From Alphaproteobacteria bacterium (lineage in GTDB: Bacteria; Pseudomonadota; Alphaproteobacteria; SMXS01): a stretch of 37,217 bases of DNA. The translations under genes and the position numbers were made by a program. This document shows positions 19,800-29,267 of this stretch, piece by piece. Below the pieces are notes generated by a model. It searched no databases. It was not told the origin of the DNA and worked only from the letters and a program-made list of their open reading frames with translations. Numbering within the stretch: the stretch's first letter is position 1; each line of letters opens with the position of its first letter. The stretch spans positions 1 through 37,217 of the forward strand of contig SMXS01000030.1 in the NCBI GenBank assembly GCA_004356955.1. The letters are read 5' to 3'.

Positions 19800-20677
19800 C
19801 TCTCGAGTACAAACAACAGCAAAAACGGCAACAGCACAAAGGCCATGGCAGTCGACAGGATGACCGTGCCGGCGACTTCTTCGGGGTTTTTGCCGTAGCG
19901 TTGGGCGAATAGGTAGTTGAAGACGGCGGCGGGCATCGAACACATGATCAGAATCACGCCGCGCATGACGCCGTCAATATCTAACAGCCAGACCAAGAAC
20001 AGACCGCTGGCAAAACCAACACCCAATCGCAGCAGCGACACGATCAGGCTGTTGCGCAGATTGACGATCCCATAGCCGGCCAATGAAACGCCCAGCGTTA
20101 TCAACATCATGGGGATCGAGATGTTGCCCAACAGCATGGTCGTGTTTGTCAGCCAGGCAGGGACCTCGACATTGATGGCCATCACGACGACAGAAAGCAG
20201 TGTTGCGTAGATGATGGGGGATCGCAGCATCGTCACCAGCGAAAAATGCCCGGATGCCAACCACGGCGAGACGGTGAATTGCAGGGTCGCGGTCACGACG
20301 AAAAAACAAAGACCCATGCCCAGGCCAACGTCGCCAAAGGCGAACAGGCAGATGGCCAGCCCCATATTGCCGCAATTGGGGAAGATCACCGGCGGCAGGC
20401 CGGAATCACGTGGTATGCCCGTTGCGCGCAGGGTGACATAGCCCACGCAGACCCATATCAGGGTTGCAGCCAGAGTGATAAGGGCGATCTCGCCAAATTG
20501 TGACAGGGGAAAGTCGAGGGTCGTCAGACGGCTGAACACCAGGCAGGGGGTGGTGATATTGGTCAGCAATCGCGTGATGATGGCCGTGTCATAATCATAC
20601 CCCATGCGCGCCCAAGCAAAGCCCACGGCGGCGATCAGAAAGACCGGGGCAATGATGCTCAGTAGCTCAAGGATCAT
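19796..20677 (-). CDS. AEC family transporter (auxin efflux carrier-like permease)
   Basis: 293 aa, multiple TM segments; TRLLTNITTPCLVFSRLTT...FPNCGNMGLAICLFAFG...CSMPAAVFNYLFAQRY. Confidence 0.88.
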   Translation of the reverse strand: MILELLSIIAPVFLIAAVGFAWARMGYDYDTAIITRLLTNITTPCLVFSRLTTLDFPLSQFGEIALITLAATLIWVCVGYVTLRATGIPRDSGLPPVIFPNCGNMGLAICLFAFGDVGLGMGLCFFVVTATLQFTVSPWLASGHFSLVTMLRSPIIYATLLSVVVMAINVEVPAWLTNTTMLLGNISIPMMLITLGVSLAGYGIVNLRNSLIVSLLRLGVGFASGLFLVWLLDIDGVMRGVILIMCSMPAAVFNYLFAQRYGKNPEEVAGTVILSTAMAFVLLPFLLLFVLES

Positions 20678-21972
20678 GAATTGGCATTCCGGTCAGATTG
20701 ACCGTTGGCGGTGTTTTCACTGGGGGTAACGCGCACGGTTGTTATCTGGTTGCGCACCTTTTGCATGATCTCGAACTTGAAGCCTTTGAACAGGAATATT
20801 TGCCCTGGGTCTGGGATAATTTTGGCTTCGTCGATAATATAGCCTGCCAGGGTGGTGGCCCGGTCGTCGGGCAATTCCCAGCCGAATTCGCGGTTAAGGT
20901 CGCGCAGGGGTGTGGTGGCGTCGATGATCAGGCGACCATCGCTTTGTGCGCGAATGGTTTCGTCATCCAGATCATGCTCGTCGGCAATGTCGCCGACAAT
21001 TTCTTCCAAAATATCCTCGAGCGTCACCAGGCCCATGATCGCGCCATATTCATCAACAACAATGGCAAAATGGCTGCGCCGGTCGCGAAACGCGTTCAGC
21101 TGTTCGCGCAGGGTGGTGGTTTCAGGGACGAACCACGGCTTTATAATCAAGGCCCGCAGGTCCAGCGTGTCTTCATTCCGACCCCGCAATGCCTTGAGAA
21201 CATCCTTGGCGTGGACAATGCCGATGATGTTGTCGGGGTCATCTTCCCACAGGGGTATGCGCGTGTGCGGGCTGTTGACGATCTCTTCAACGATTGCGCC
21301 GGTGGGTTGGCCTGCATCAATGGTTTGCATCGCGCGTCGATGGATCATGATCTGCGAGACCAAAATTTCGTCCAGGTCCAGAATGCCCCCCAACATATCG
21401 GTATGGGGTTTGATCATGCTGCCTTCACGGGCATGCAGGTCCAACGTGCCGCGCAATTCATCCTCGGCAGAAAAGACCGCTTTCGAGGCGCTGGCATCGA
21501 CACCAAAAAACTTCAGCGTCGCCCGCACAATGGCCTGAATAGCCGTGGTGATCGGGGATAATACGGGGACCAGCCACCGAATAATCGGGGCAACACGTAG
21601 CGCGCTCTGGTCAGGGTTGGTGATGGCATAGGTTTTTGGCAGGACTTCGGCAAATATCAGCACCAGGGCTGTCATGGCAATACTGGCGACGACAACGGCA
21701 TAGTCGCCCATCAAGCGCGCGAACAGGGTGGTGGCCAGGGCTGTGGCCACGATATTGACCGCATTGTTGCCCAGCAAAATTGTACCCAGCAGGCGCTCTT
21801 TGTTTTCTTGCAGGTGCTCAACGATTTTGGCGCGTTTGTCGCCTTCTTTGGCCATCAGCAATATGCGCGCGCGCGACGCGGCCGTCAGTGCCGTTTCAGA
21901 CCCCGAGAAAAAGCCCGACAGCAACAGTAAAATCACAATCGCAATGATCGTGGCAATGGTTTGAGTATCCAT
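20674..21972 (-). CDS. HlyC/CorC family transporter (CNNM domain, CBS pair, CorC-HlyC domain)
   Basis: 432 aa; LLLSGFFSGSETALTAASRARI, EVLPKTYAITNPD, FAIVVDEYGAIMGLVTLEDILEEIVGDIADEHD. Confidence 0.94.
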   Translation of the reverse strand: MDTQTIATIIAIVILLLLSGFFSGSETALTAASRARILLMAKEGDKRAKIVEHLQENKERLLGTILLGNNAVNIVATALATTLFARLMGDYAVVVASIAMTALVLIFAEVLPKTYAITNPDQSALRVAPIIRWLVPVLSPITTAIQAIVRATLKFFGVDASASKAVFSAEDELRGTLDLHAREGSMIKPHTDMLGGILDLDEILVSQIMIHRRAMQTIDAGQPTGAIVEEIVNSPHTRIPLWEDDPDNIIGIVHAKDVLKALRGRNEDTLDLRALIIKPWFVPETTTLREQLNAFRDRRSHFAIVVDEYGAIMGLVTLEDILEEIVGDIADEHDLDDETIRAQSDGRLIIDATTPLRDLNREFGWELPDDRATTLAGYIIDEAKIIPDPGQIFLFKGFKFEIMQKVRNQITTVRVTPSENTANGQSDRNANS

Positions 21973-21977
21973 GACGA

Positions 21978-23108
21978 TTAATGTGCGCTATCTGCCAGCG
22001 CCTGTTCAAGAACATCTTTGACCATGGCATCAGGCACGCCGCTTTGCAGGCATGCCTGGCCAATGCCCTGGGCGACCACAAAGGTGATCTCGCCTTGTTT
22101 AACCTTTTTGTCCTGCATCATGTGGCCCAGCAATGTCTCGGCGTCAAAATCGGCATCGGATATCTGGTTTGGCCGGGTCATCAAGCCAACCCGGTCGAGA
22201 TGGGCTTTGACGATGGGCGCGACGCTGTCATCACACAGGCCCAGCCTGGCTGATAGTTCGAAGGCCATGACCATGCCCATAGCGACGCCTTCGCCGTGCA
22301 ACAGGCGGTCGGAATATCCAGTTGCGGCCTCTAACGCGTGACCAAATGTATGGCCCAGGTTCAAGAGGGCGCGCTGTCCGCCTTCGCGTTCATCAGCCGC
22401 TACAATAATTGCCTTGGCGCGGCACGACACAGCGATGGCGTGCTGCAACGCCTGGCTGTCGCGCGCCAACATGCGCTCGCCATTGTCGCCCAACCAATAA
22501 AAAAAGCGTGCATCATTGATCAGCCCATATTTCACCACTTCGGCATAGCCCGCCAGCATCTGGCGTTGGGACAGGGTGTCGAGGGTCGCCATATCGGTCA
22601 GAACCAGTTTGGGCTGGTGAAAAGTACCGATCAGGTTTTTGCCATAGCTGGTGTTGATGGCCGTCTTGCCGCCGACCGAACTGTCGACTTGTGCCAACAG
22701 GGTGGTGGGGACCTGAATGAAGTCGATCCCCCGGCGGAAGATGCTGGCAGCAAAGCCCGTCAGATCACCGATGACGCCACCGCCCAGGGCGATGATGGTG
22801 TCCCCGCGTTCTATTTTTGCCTCAAACAATTGTGCCAACAGACTTTCCAACTGGGCAAAAGACTTGGTGCTTTCACCAGCGGGCAACACGATGGATGTGT
22901 TGGATATGCCCGCCGCCTCAAGGTTTCGCTGCAAACTATCCAGAAAGTGCGGCGCGACCTGGTCGTCTGTGACAATGGCTGTCACCGGGCGTTTCAGCAG
23001 CGGCGCAATATAATCCGCCGCCTTTTCCAACAGACCGATGCCGATGTGGATGTCGTAGGACCGACCCGCCAGGTCTACATTGATCGTATCGATTTCGTGA
23101 CTAGTCAT
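21978..23108 (-). CDS. aroB: 3-dehydroquinate synthase
   Basis: 376 aa; IIALGGGVIGDLTGFAASIFRRGIDFIQVPTTLLAQVDSSVGGKTAIN, LNLGHTFGHALEAATGY. Confidence 0.96.
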   Translation of the reverse strand: MTSHEIDTINVDLAGRSYDIHIGIGLLEKAADYIAPLLKRPVTAIVTDDQVAPHFLDSLQRNLEAAGISNTSIVLPAGESTKSFAQLESLLAQLFEAKIERGDTIIALGGGVIGDLTGFAASIFRRGIDFIQVPTTLLAQVDSSVGGKTAINTSYGKNLIGTFHQPKLVLTDMATLDTLSQRQMLAGYAEVVKYGLINDARFFYWLGDNGERMLARDSQALQHAIAVSCRAKAIIVAADEREGGQRALLNLGHTFGHALEAATGYSDRLLHGEGVAMGMVMAFELSARLGLCDDSVAPIVKAHLDRVGLMTRPNQISDADFDAETLLGHMMQDKKVKQGEITFVVAQGIGQACLQSGVPDAMVKDVLEQALADSAH

Positions 23109-23673
23109 GACTGTTACCCCAATGATCGTTCAGGGCCTTGATGATGGCCTCAACCACATCCTCGTGGGCACCGCCATCGCTTTTGACGCGGATGTCTGCC
23201 TCGGCATAGGTCGGATAGCGCTCGGCCGCCAGACGCGTCAGAATTTCCTCTGGGTCGCCGGTCTTCAGCAAAGGGCGGTTGTTCTTGCGCCCGGTGCGTT
23301 CCAACAGTACCGAGACATCGGCATCCAGCCATACTGAGGTCGACTTTTCCTTGATGGACGCGCGCGTGTCTTCATTCATGAAGGCGCCGCCGCCGGTGGC
23401 CAGCACCTTTGGCGTGTCATCCAACAGACGCGAAATTACCTTTTTTTCGCCTTCGCGGAAGGCAGGTTCGCCAAAATTCTTGAAGATCTCGGGGATCGTG
23501 CAGCCTGCTGCTTTTTCGATCTCGGCATCGGCATCCATGAAGTCGATACCCAACTCGCGTGCAAGGCGGCGGCCGACTGTCGTTTTGCCAGCACCCATCA
23601 GGCCCACCAGAACAATCGTCTGGCGCGGATCGGGGCGGTGCAGTGTTTTTGCGATCAGTCGTGTATCAGTCAT
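23101..23673 (-). CDS. aroK: Shikimate kinase
   Basis: IVLVGLMGAGKTTVGRRLARELGIDFMDADAEIEKAAGCTIPEIFKNFGEPAFREGEKKVI...LATGGGAFMNEDTR; likely start ATG 23673 inside the longer listed ORF. Confidence 0.95.
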   Translation of the reverse strand: MTDTRLIAKTLHRPDPRQTIVLVGLMGAGKTTVGRRLARELGIDFMDADAEIEKAAGCTIPEIFKNFGEPAFREGEKKVISRLLDDTPKVLATGGGAFMNEDTRASIKEKSTSVWLDADVSVLLERTGRKNNRPLLKTGDPEEILTRLAAERYPTYAEADIRVKSDGGAHEDVVEAIIKALNDHWGNSHD

Positions 23674-23871
23674 CGCCTTGGGGTGTATTATCGTTTCCAG
23701 TTTCGCAAGATCGCCATAATCTACACGAACGACCAGCGCTTGTAGACAAAAAGGAACTGGTCGTGACCGATTGATCGCTGGCAATTGCGCCTACCGGTGG
23801 TGCCAGGCGTTGAAACCCTTATATTGAAACAGTACACTGAATTTTCAGTCATTCTTGAATGGGAAAAAGCG

Positions 23872-24018
23872 TTGGGAAACAATAAGAAATTTAGCTTCAT
23901 TATCGGCGGTATTGCTGCCCTTCTGGTCGCATTGCTGGTCTTTTTGACCCTGTGGGACCCACCCGCGCCGAGCCAGGAAATTCAAAAAGATGTGACGGAT
24001 GATCTCTTTGCGTCCTGA
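23872..24018 (+). CDS. Small single-TM hypothetical protein (~48 aa from TTG 23872; open frame extends to 23785)
   Basis: GNNKKFSFIIGGIAALLVALLVFLTLWDPPAPSQEIQKDVTDDLFAS: one hydrophobic helix and Pro-rich exit; overlaps the start of the next ORF. Confidence 0.5.
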   Translation: MGNNKKFSFIIGGIAALLVALLVFLTLWDPPAPSQEIQKDVTDDLFAS

Positions 24019-25828
24019 ACCGATGCTGCACCGCTTGCTCCCAGCTTTACTGGTGGCCTTGCTGTTGCAGGGCGGCCTGTCGATGTCGGCACATGCGCAG
24101 ACGAATGATGCAGCAGGTCCTACCTCGATTGTACCCGGACCAGCTGCTGCCGAAATATCAGACAGCCAGACCGGTCCGATTGTCCTCGACGCTGACGTTA
24201 CCTCGGCGCCGCTGACCAATCTGGACCCGGCAGGGATGGGGCTGTTAACCCCGTCCAATGGCGGTTTTGCCCCAGATATGTGGGCGGGCAGTGACAGAGA
24301 AATCGTGACCGCTCTGATGCAGGTAGTACCGGCCAACACCAATTCGCCAACCATGCAAATGTTGTTGCGGCGCCTGACCCTGTCGACGGCGACACCACCC
24401 CAGGGCGCCGGGTCAAATTTGGCTTATCTGCAGGCCAGAATAGAACGCCTGTATCAGGCAGGCGGCTTGCGCTATCTGATTCCGCTGTTTCAGCAATTGC
24501 CGTCGCTGGTCGAAAGTTCGGTCCTGGCGAAAATGCAAACCGAAGTGGCCCTTTTGGCAGGCGACACCACAGATGCTTGTGCGTTGGCAGAACAAGCGAA
24601 CTACCAGCATGAAGACGTCTTTTGGCTGCAGATGCAGGCCTTTTGTTATGCCGCCAGCGGAGACTACGGTGGGGCTAGCTTTGCCCTGGATATGGCGCAG
24701 GAACTGGGCGACATCGATGCCGACTGGTCCAGCGTCATGCGCTTCCTCGCCGTGCCGGAAGACCAGCGCCAGGGCCGGACGCCCAAAATTAAAGAAGATG
24801 TCGACCTGACACCGCTGATGCTGATCAGTCTGCGTGCTGCGGCCATAAAGGTGCCAACAGCAGCTGTCGAGCAAGCCAGCCCCATCATTTTGCAGGCCAT
24901 CGCCAGCGCCGAGAGCACGTCTGACGACACCAGACTGTTGGCTGGTTCACTGGGGCACGAACAAGCGGCTTTATCCAACCGGGCGCTGGCTCGGGTGTAT
25001 GGGGCGATTTCTATCCCTGTAGACCAATTAGATCAGGCACTGATGATGGATGCTGCAGGCGACAGCGCCATGACAGACGCCACTTTGTACCAGGCATCTG
25101 CCCTGGCCCAAGACGCGCCTTTGCGCCTGCAATTGCTGGGCATGATCTGGTCCAAGGCGTTGGCCAAGGGTGACCTCGTCAACGCTGCCCAGATGACGGG
25201 AAAATTGACCCAGGCTATCGTACCAAGCACCAATCTGGCGGCTGCTGCTGCGACAGCGGCACGGGTGTTGATTGCCAATGGCGATGTCAAACGCGCTATG
25301 GGCTGGTACTGGGTGCTGCGCAGTGCTGCGGCCAATGGGGATGCCGATGCCACCACTGACCTCATCGGTCTGTGGCCCCTGATGCAGATGGCCGCCGGGT
25401 CCAGCCAATTCCCGTGGACGAGGGATATTTTGGACGTCTGGTGGCAGGCGCAAGCTGTTCATCCCGGGGCGTTGCGCTATGAACGTGGATTGCGGACTTT
25501 TTCAATATTTGAGGCCCTGGGCCAACAGGTGCCAGCGAATTATTGGGCTGAGCTGGCGGCGATAGAGAATGGCCCCACCAGCGAAACAGTGAACAGCATT
25601 GACCTGTTGCGGCTGCGTGATGCCGCGCGACAGGGCTTGCTTGGGCAGACCGTGATGTTGGCGTTGATATGCCTGGGCGAAGGTGGCCCGGCCAATGCGG
25701 ACCCAATAATGTTGGATGAAGTGATGCGGTCGCTGAGTGCTGTAGGGATGGCGCAGGAGGCCCGATCAATGGCGCTGGAAGCCATGATCGGGGCCGTGAT
25801 CGGGGCCGCAATCGAGAATGACCTTTGA
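23999..25828 (+). CDS. Large exported hypothetical protein (likely start ATG 24023)
   Basis: 609 aa; signal peptide MLHRLLPALLVALLLQGGLSMSAHAQ; Ala-rich, probably alpha-helical repeats; no recognisable catalytic motif. Confidence 0.75.
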   Translation: MISLRPEPMLHRLLPALLVALLLQGGLSMSAHAQTNDAAGPTSIVPGPAAAEISDSQTGPIVLDADVTSAPLTNLDPAGMGLLTPSNGGFAPDMWAGSDREIVTALMQVVPANTNSPTMQMLLRRLTLSTATPPQGAGSNLAYLQARIERLYQAGGLRYLIPLFQQLPSLVESSVLAKMQTEVALLAGDTTDACALAEQANYQHEDVFWLQMQAFCYAASGDYGGASFALDMAQELGDIDADWSSVMRFLAVPEDQRQGRTPKIKEDVDLTPLMLISLRAAAIKVPTAAVEQASPIILQAIASAESTSDDTRLLAGSLGHEQAALSNRALARVYGAISIPVDQLDQALMMDAAGDSAMTDATLYQASALAQDAPLRLQLLGMIWSKALAKGDLVNAAQMTGKLTQAIVPSTNLAAAAATAARVLIANGDVKRAMGWYWVLRSAAANGDADATTDLIGLWPLMQMAAGSSQFPWTRDILDVWWQAQAVHPGALRYERGLRTFSIFEALGQQVPANYWAELAAIENGPTSETVNSIDLLRLRDAARQGLLGQTVMLALICLGEGGPANADPIMLDEVMRSLSAVGMAQEARSMALEAMIGAVIGAAIENDL

Positions 25829-26823
25829 GCGCCGGTGGATTCCCCACCAGACCACCCAAGAAAGTGGCCGACCAGGCCAGCCTGTTACAGATTGAATCCT
25901 TTATTGAAATGATGGCTGCCGAGCGCGGGTCTTCCCTCAACACGCTAGAGGCCTATCGTCGCGATCTGTTGGACTTTGCGGACTTTGCCCTCACGAAATC
26001 TTCTAATGCGTTGGAGGCTGATACAGATCTGGTCCGCGCCTATCTGCAAAAAGTACAGCGCGCTGGCTATGCCACCAGTACCAGTGCGCGTCGCCTGTCA
26101 TCGCTGAAACAGTTTTACAAATTTCTGTTTTCTGAAGGCCGGCGGCCGGACAGTCCCTGTGATTCTCTGCAAGGCCCAAAACAGACCAGACCCCTGCCCA
26201 GGGTCCTTAGTGAAGACGAAGTCGACCAATTGCTGGAGGTCGCCAGGGCGCGTCAGTTCAACGACCCATCGCCCGGGCATGTACGTTTTACCGCCTTGCT
26301 CGAGGTCCTTTATGCCAGCGGCCTGCGGGTCACAGAGCTTGTTTCGTTGCCCCTGTCAGCTGTGACAGGTGATCCCAGGCTGTTGTTTGTGAAAGGCAAG
26401 GGTGGCCGTGAACGCTTGGTCCCGGTTAGCGACAATGCCCGCATGGCACTGTCGGTGTACCTGACCGTACGCGATCACTTTTTGGAAAAAGCAGGGGTCG
26501 AGAATTCGCTCTTTCTGTTCCCGTCGCGCGGCAAGGCAGGGCATCTGACCCGGCTGCGGGTGTCGCAATTGCTCGATGAACTGGCCATCGAGGCGGGCAT
26601 CGACCCTAGACGCGTCAGCCCCCATGTGCTGCGCCATGCCTTTGCCAGTCACTTGCTAAATCATGGGGCTGATCTGCGATCGGTCCAGCAAATGTTGGGG
26701 CACGCAGATATATCGACCACCCAGATTTATACGCATATATTGGAGGAACGATTGCTGTCGCTGGTCCGATCCGGGCATCCGCTGTCCCCCGACAAGAAAT
26801 CGGACAAAGACAACCAAGCCTAA
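25825..26823 (+). CDS. xerD: Site-specific tyrosine recombinase XerD
   Basis: 332 aa; GLRVTELVSLPLSAV, GKGGRERLVPVS, SPHVLRHAFASHLLNHGADLRSVQQMLGHADISTTQIYTHI (R..H..R..H..Y). Confidence 0.92.
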   Translation: MSAGGFPTRPPKKVADQASLLQIESFIEMMAAERGSSLNTLEAYRRDLLDFADFALTKSSNALEADTDLVRAYLQKVQRAGYATSTSARRLSSLKQFYKFLFSEGRRPDSPCDSLQGPKQTRPLPRVLSEDEVDQLLEVARARQFNDPSPGHVRFTALLEVLYASGLRVTELVSLPLSAVTGDPRLLFVKGKGGRERLVPVSDNARMALSVYLTVRDHFLEKAGVENSLFLFPSRGKAGHLTRLRVSQLLDELAIEAGIDPRRVSPHVLRHAFASHLLNHGADLRSVQQMLGHADISTTQIYTHILEERLLSLVRSGHPLSPDKKSDKDNQA

Positions 26824-26919
26824 AGCTGTTGCGACGAATTGACTCAATCGGCTGTAGCGACTAGCTTGCGCGCCAGAATTAACCCCGTATCAGACGGGCT
26901 TGCAGGACAGGATACGATC

Positions 26920-27894
26920 ATGGCTTTTACCCCCATCACCGAAGCACCCAGCCGCATCAACCGCAGTGAATTGGCTGTACCGGGTTCCAACACGCGTTTT
27001 TTGGAAAAAGCCGCCCAATCCGACGCTGATGCCGTGTTTCTGGACCTCGAAGACGCCGTTGCGCCAAGCGACAAGGACCAAGCCCGCAAGAACGTTATCG
27101 AAGCGATCAATGATCTGGATTGGGGTAGCAAAATTCTCTCTGTCCGGATCAATGGACCGAGCACAGAATACATGTACCGCGACGTGGTTGATCTGATGGA
27201 ACAGGCAGGCGAACGGCTTGACCTGATCATGTTGCCCATGGTCGACAACGGTAAAGATGTCTACGCGCTGGATATGATGTGCACCCAGATTGAAGCTGCC
27301 AAAGGCCGCAAAAAGCGCGTTGGTTTTGAACACATCATCGAAACCGCCCAGGGCCTGATGAACGTTAATGAAATTGCAGCGGCCAGCCCGCGCAATGAAA
27401 GCCTGCATTTCGGCGTGGCTGACTTTGCGGCATCAACCAAAGCGCGCACCACCCAAATCGGCGGCCCGAACCCGGACTATGTTGTCCTGACCCACCCCGA
27501 CGAAGCCGGCAATCGCGACACCCATTGGGGCGATATGTGGCATTATGCCATCGTGCGTATTGTTGTTGCTGCTCGGTCTCACGGCTTGCGCCCCATTGAC
27601 GGCCCCTTTGGTGACTTCTCTGATCCTGAAGGCTACCGCGCCCAGGCAAACCGCGCGGCGGTGTTGGGTTGTGAAGGTAAGTGGGCGATCCATCCATCAC
27701 AGATTGACCTCGCCAACGACGTGTTCAGCCCGTCCGATGAAGACGTGGCCCAGGCCAAGGAAATCATTGTTGCCATGGAAGCGGCCCTCAAGGAAGGCAA
27801 GGGTGCTGTGTCCCTGAATGGCAAGCTCATTGATATTGCCTCGATCAAACAGGCCGAAGCAATGGTGACCATGTCTGAACGTTTGAAGGCTTAG
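26920..27894 (+). CDS. HpcH/HpaI-type CoA ester lyase, malyl-CoA/beta-methylmalyl-CoA lyase-like
   Basis: RSELAVPGSNTRFLEKAAQSDADAVFLDLEDAVAPSDKDQARKNV, MLPMVDNGKDVYALDMM, ALSHFGVADFAA-like segment; ATG 26920 preferred over listed 26839. Confidence 0.9.
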   Translation: MAFTPITEAPSRINRSELAVPGSNTRFLEKAAQSDADAVFLDLEDAVAPSDKDQARKNVIEAINDLDWGSKILSVRINGPSTEYMYRDVVDLMEQAGERLDLIMLPMVDNGKDVYALDMMCTQIEAAKGRKKRVGFEHIIETAQGLMNVNEIAAASPRNESLHFGVADFAASTKARTTQIGGPNPDYVVLTHPDEAGNRDTHWGDMWHYAIVRIVVAARSHGLRPIDGPFGDFSDPEGYRAQANRAAVLGCEGKWAIHPSQIDLANDVFSPSDEDVAQAKEIIVAMEAALKEGKGAVSLNGKLIDIASIKQAEAMVTMSERLKA

Positions 27895-28346
27895 GCTTTC
27901 TGGCCCGTGAGGTCGTAAGTTGCCAGCTGTTTGGCTGGATAAAACTCAACGAGCTCGATTGCGGTGCAGGTTGCTGGGATGGGGGACCATTCGGTACTGA
28001 GTGCCGGTACGCTACTCAAGACTCGTGCAGAATCTGCAGTGGAGATAAATTGAGCAAGCGTGCAATGAGGCACCCAGTTGTTGGGCAAGTACCAAAAGGC
28101 GCACTGCTCCTCAAAATCGGCCGTTAATTGGTGAAAGGTTTCTCTGAGTTGCATTAGCGGCTTGGTTCTGACAGGCGCAAGAAAAAGTGCGCCGTGGTCA
28201 CCGGGAAATACCCCGACGCTAGAGAACACCAATTTGAAGGACGAAATCATGTTCGATATTTGCAGCAGCAATTCCGGAAGCTGATCAGGGCATTCTTCTT
28301 GGTATATGGCCAACGTAATATGTGGATACATGTTGTTCTGCAACAT
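27891..28346 (-). CDS. 2'-5' RNA ligase family protein (LigT/2H phosphoesterase-like); homologous frame extends upstream to ~28451 without a canonical start
   Basis: Two H-x-T motifs (PHITLAIY, PHCTLAQF); the same frame upstream reads ITSKYYGVVLAVDPVASAKIESIWRQIAENDINES directly into MLQNNMYPHITL. Confidence 0.7.
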   Translation of the reverse strand: MLQNNMYPHITLAIYQEECPDQLPELLLQISNMISSFKLVFSSVGVFPGDHGALFLAPVRTKPLMQLRETFHQLTADFEEQCAFWYLPNNWVPHCTLAQFISTADSARVLSSVPALSTEWSPIPATCTAIELVEFYPAKQLATYDLTGQKA

Positions 28347-28455
28347 TGATTCATTGATGTCGTTTTCGGCTATCTGTCTCCAAATAGATTCGATTTTTGC
28401 TGATGCAACAGGATCAACGGCAAGAACAACGCCGTAATACTTCGAAGTGATGGTC

Positions 28456-29100
28456 TTACCCCGCTTCTTGTTCGGCTTCCATCAGGGCCTGGTCGATGGC
28501 GCGCAGCAGCATGTCTGTGTCCTGGGCGCCCATGATGGCGTATTTTTTGTCGATGACAAAACACGGTACGCCGGTGACGCCCATATTGCGGCCGATGGAT
28601 TCTTCTTCGCGGATGTGGTCTTCGTCGGCATCACTGTTCAACAATCGCTCAACAACGGCACCATCCATGCCCGCCTCAATAGCTATTTCCAGCAACACGG
28701 CTTTGTCGCCGACATCGTCGCCTTTGATGAAATAGCGTTCAAACAATTTCTCGACGACTGCGTCCTGGACACCGGCCGTGTGGGCCCAATGGTTCAGACG
28801 GTGAGAGTCGATGGTATTGGGCAGACGCGATTGCCGTGTGAAGTCAAAGTCGATGCCATCTTCTTTGCCCGTCTTGGCGATATTGTCGAAAACCTGGCGG
28901 GCCTGTTCCTTGTTGCCGAACTTTTTGCTGACATGGTCCTTGCGGTCGACACCTTCGCGCGGTGTGTCCGGGTTCAATTGAAACGGGCGATACACCACCT
29001 CGATATTGACATCGGGGCGTTGGGCCAAGGCTGCATCCAGGCGCTTTTTACCAATATAGCACCACGGGCAGATCGTATCTGAGATTACATCAATTTGCAT
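28456..29100 (-). CDS. DsbA family oxidoreductase (FrnE/2-hydroxychromene-2-carboxylate isomerase-like)
   Basis: 214 aa; IDVISDTICPWCYIGKKRLDAAL (CPWC), GVTGVPCFVIDKKYAIMGAQ. Confidence 0.93.
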   Translation of the reverse strand: MQIDVISDTICPWCYIGKKRLDAALAQRPDVNIEVVYRPFQLNPDTPREGVDRKDHVSKKFGNKEQARQVFDNIAKTGKEDGIDFDFTRQSRLPNTIDSHRLNHWAHTAGVQDAVVEKLFERYFIKGDDVGDKAVLLEIAIEAGMDGAVVERLLNSDADEDHIREEESIGRNMGVTGVPCFVIDKKYAIMGAQDTDMLLRAIDQALMEAEQEAG

Positions 29101-29267
29101 GGGTCCAGAATAGGCAGAAAAGCGCGCCAGTAAACTTAAAAAAGCTGGTCAATCGAGCAGCAATCCTTACATATAGGCCTGTTATAGCCACTAGATTGAC
29201 ACTTTGCCCTGATCGGGCGACAGTGTGTAATGAACTATTGAGCGGTTGAAGGACGCCCCCTTACGCT

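Noticed and set aside
20698-21561. 287-aa plus-strand ORF opposite the CorC-like transporter
   Set aside because: Shadow ORF of a conserved gene on the other strand.
25825-26823. Tyrosine recombinase as a mobile-element integrase
   Set aside because: Sequence and context (next to aroK/aroB) fit chromosomal XerD; no attachment sites or phage genes nearby.
29196-29230. TTGACA at 29196 as an accA promoter
   Set aside because: A -35 match is present but no good -10 hexamer at a 16-18-nt spacing.
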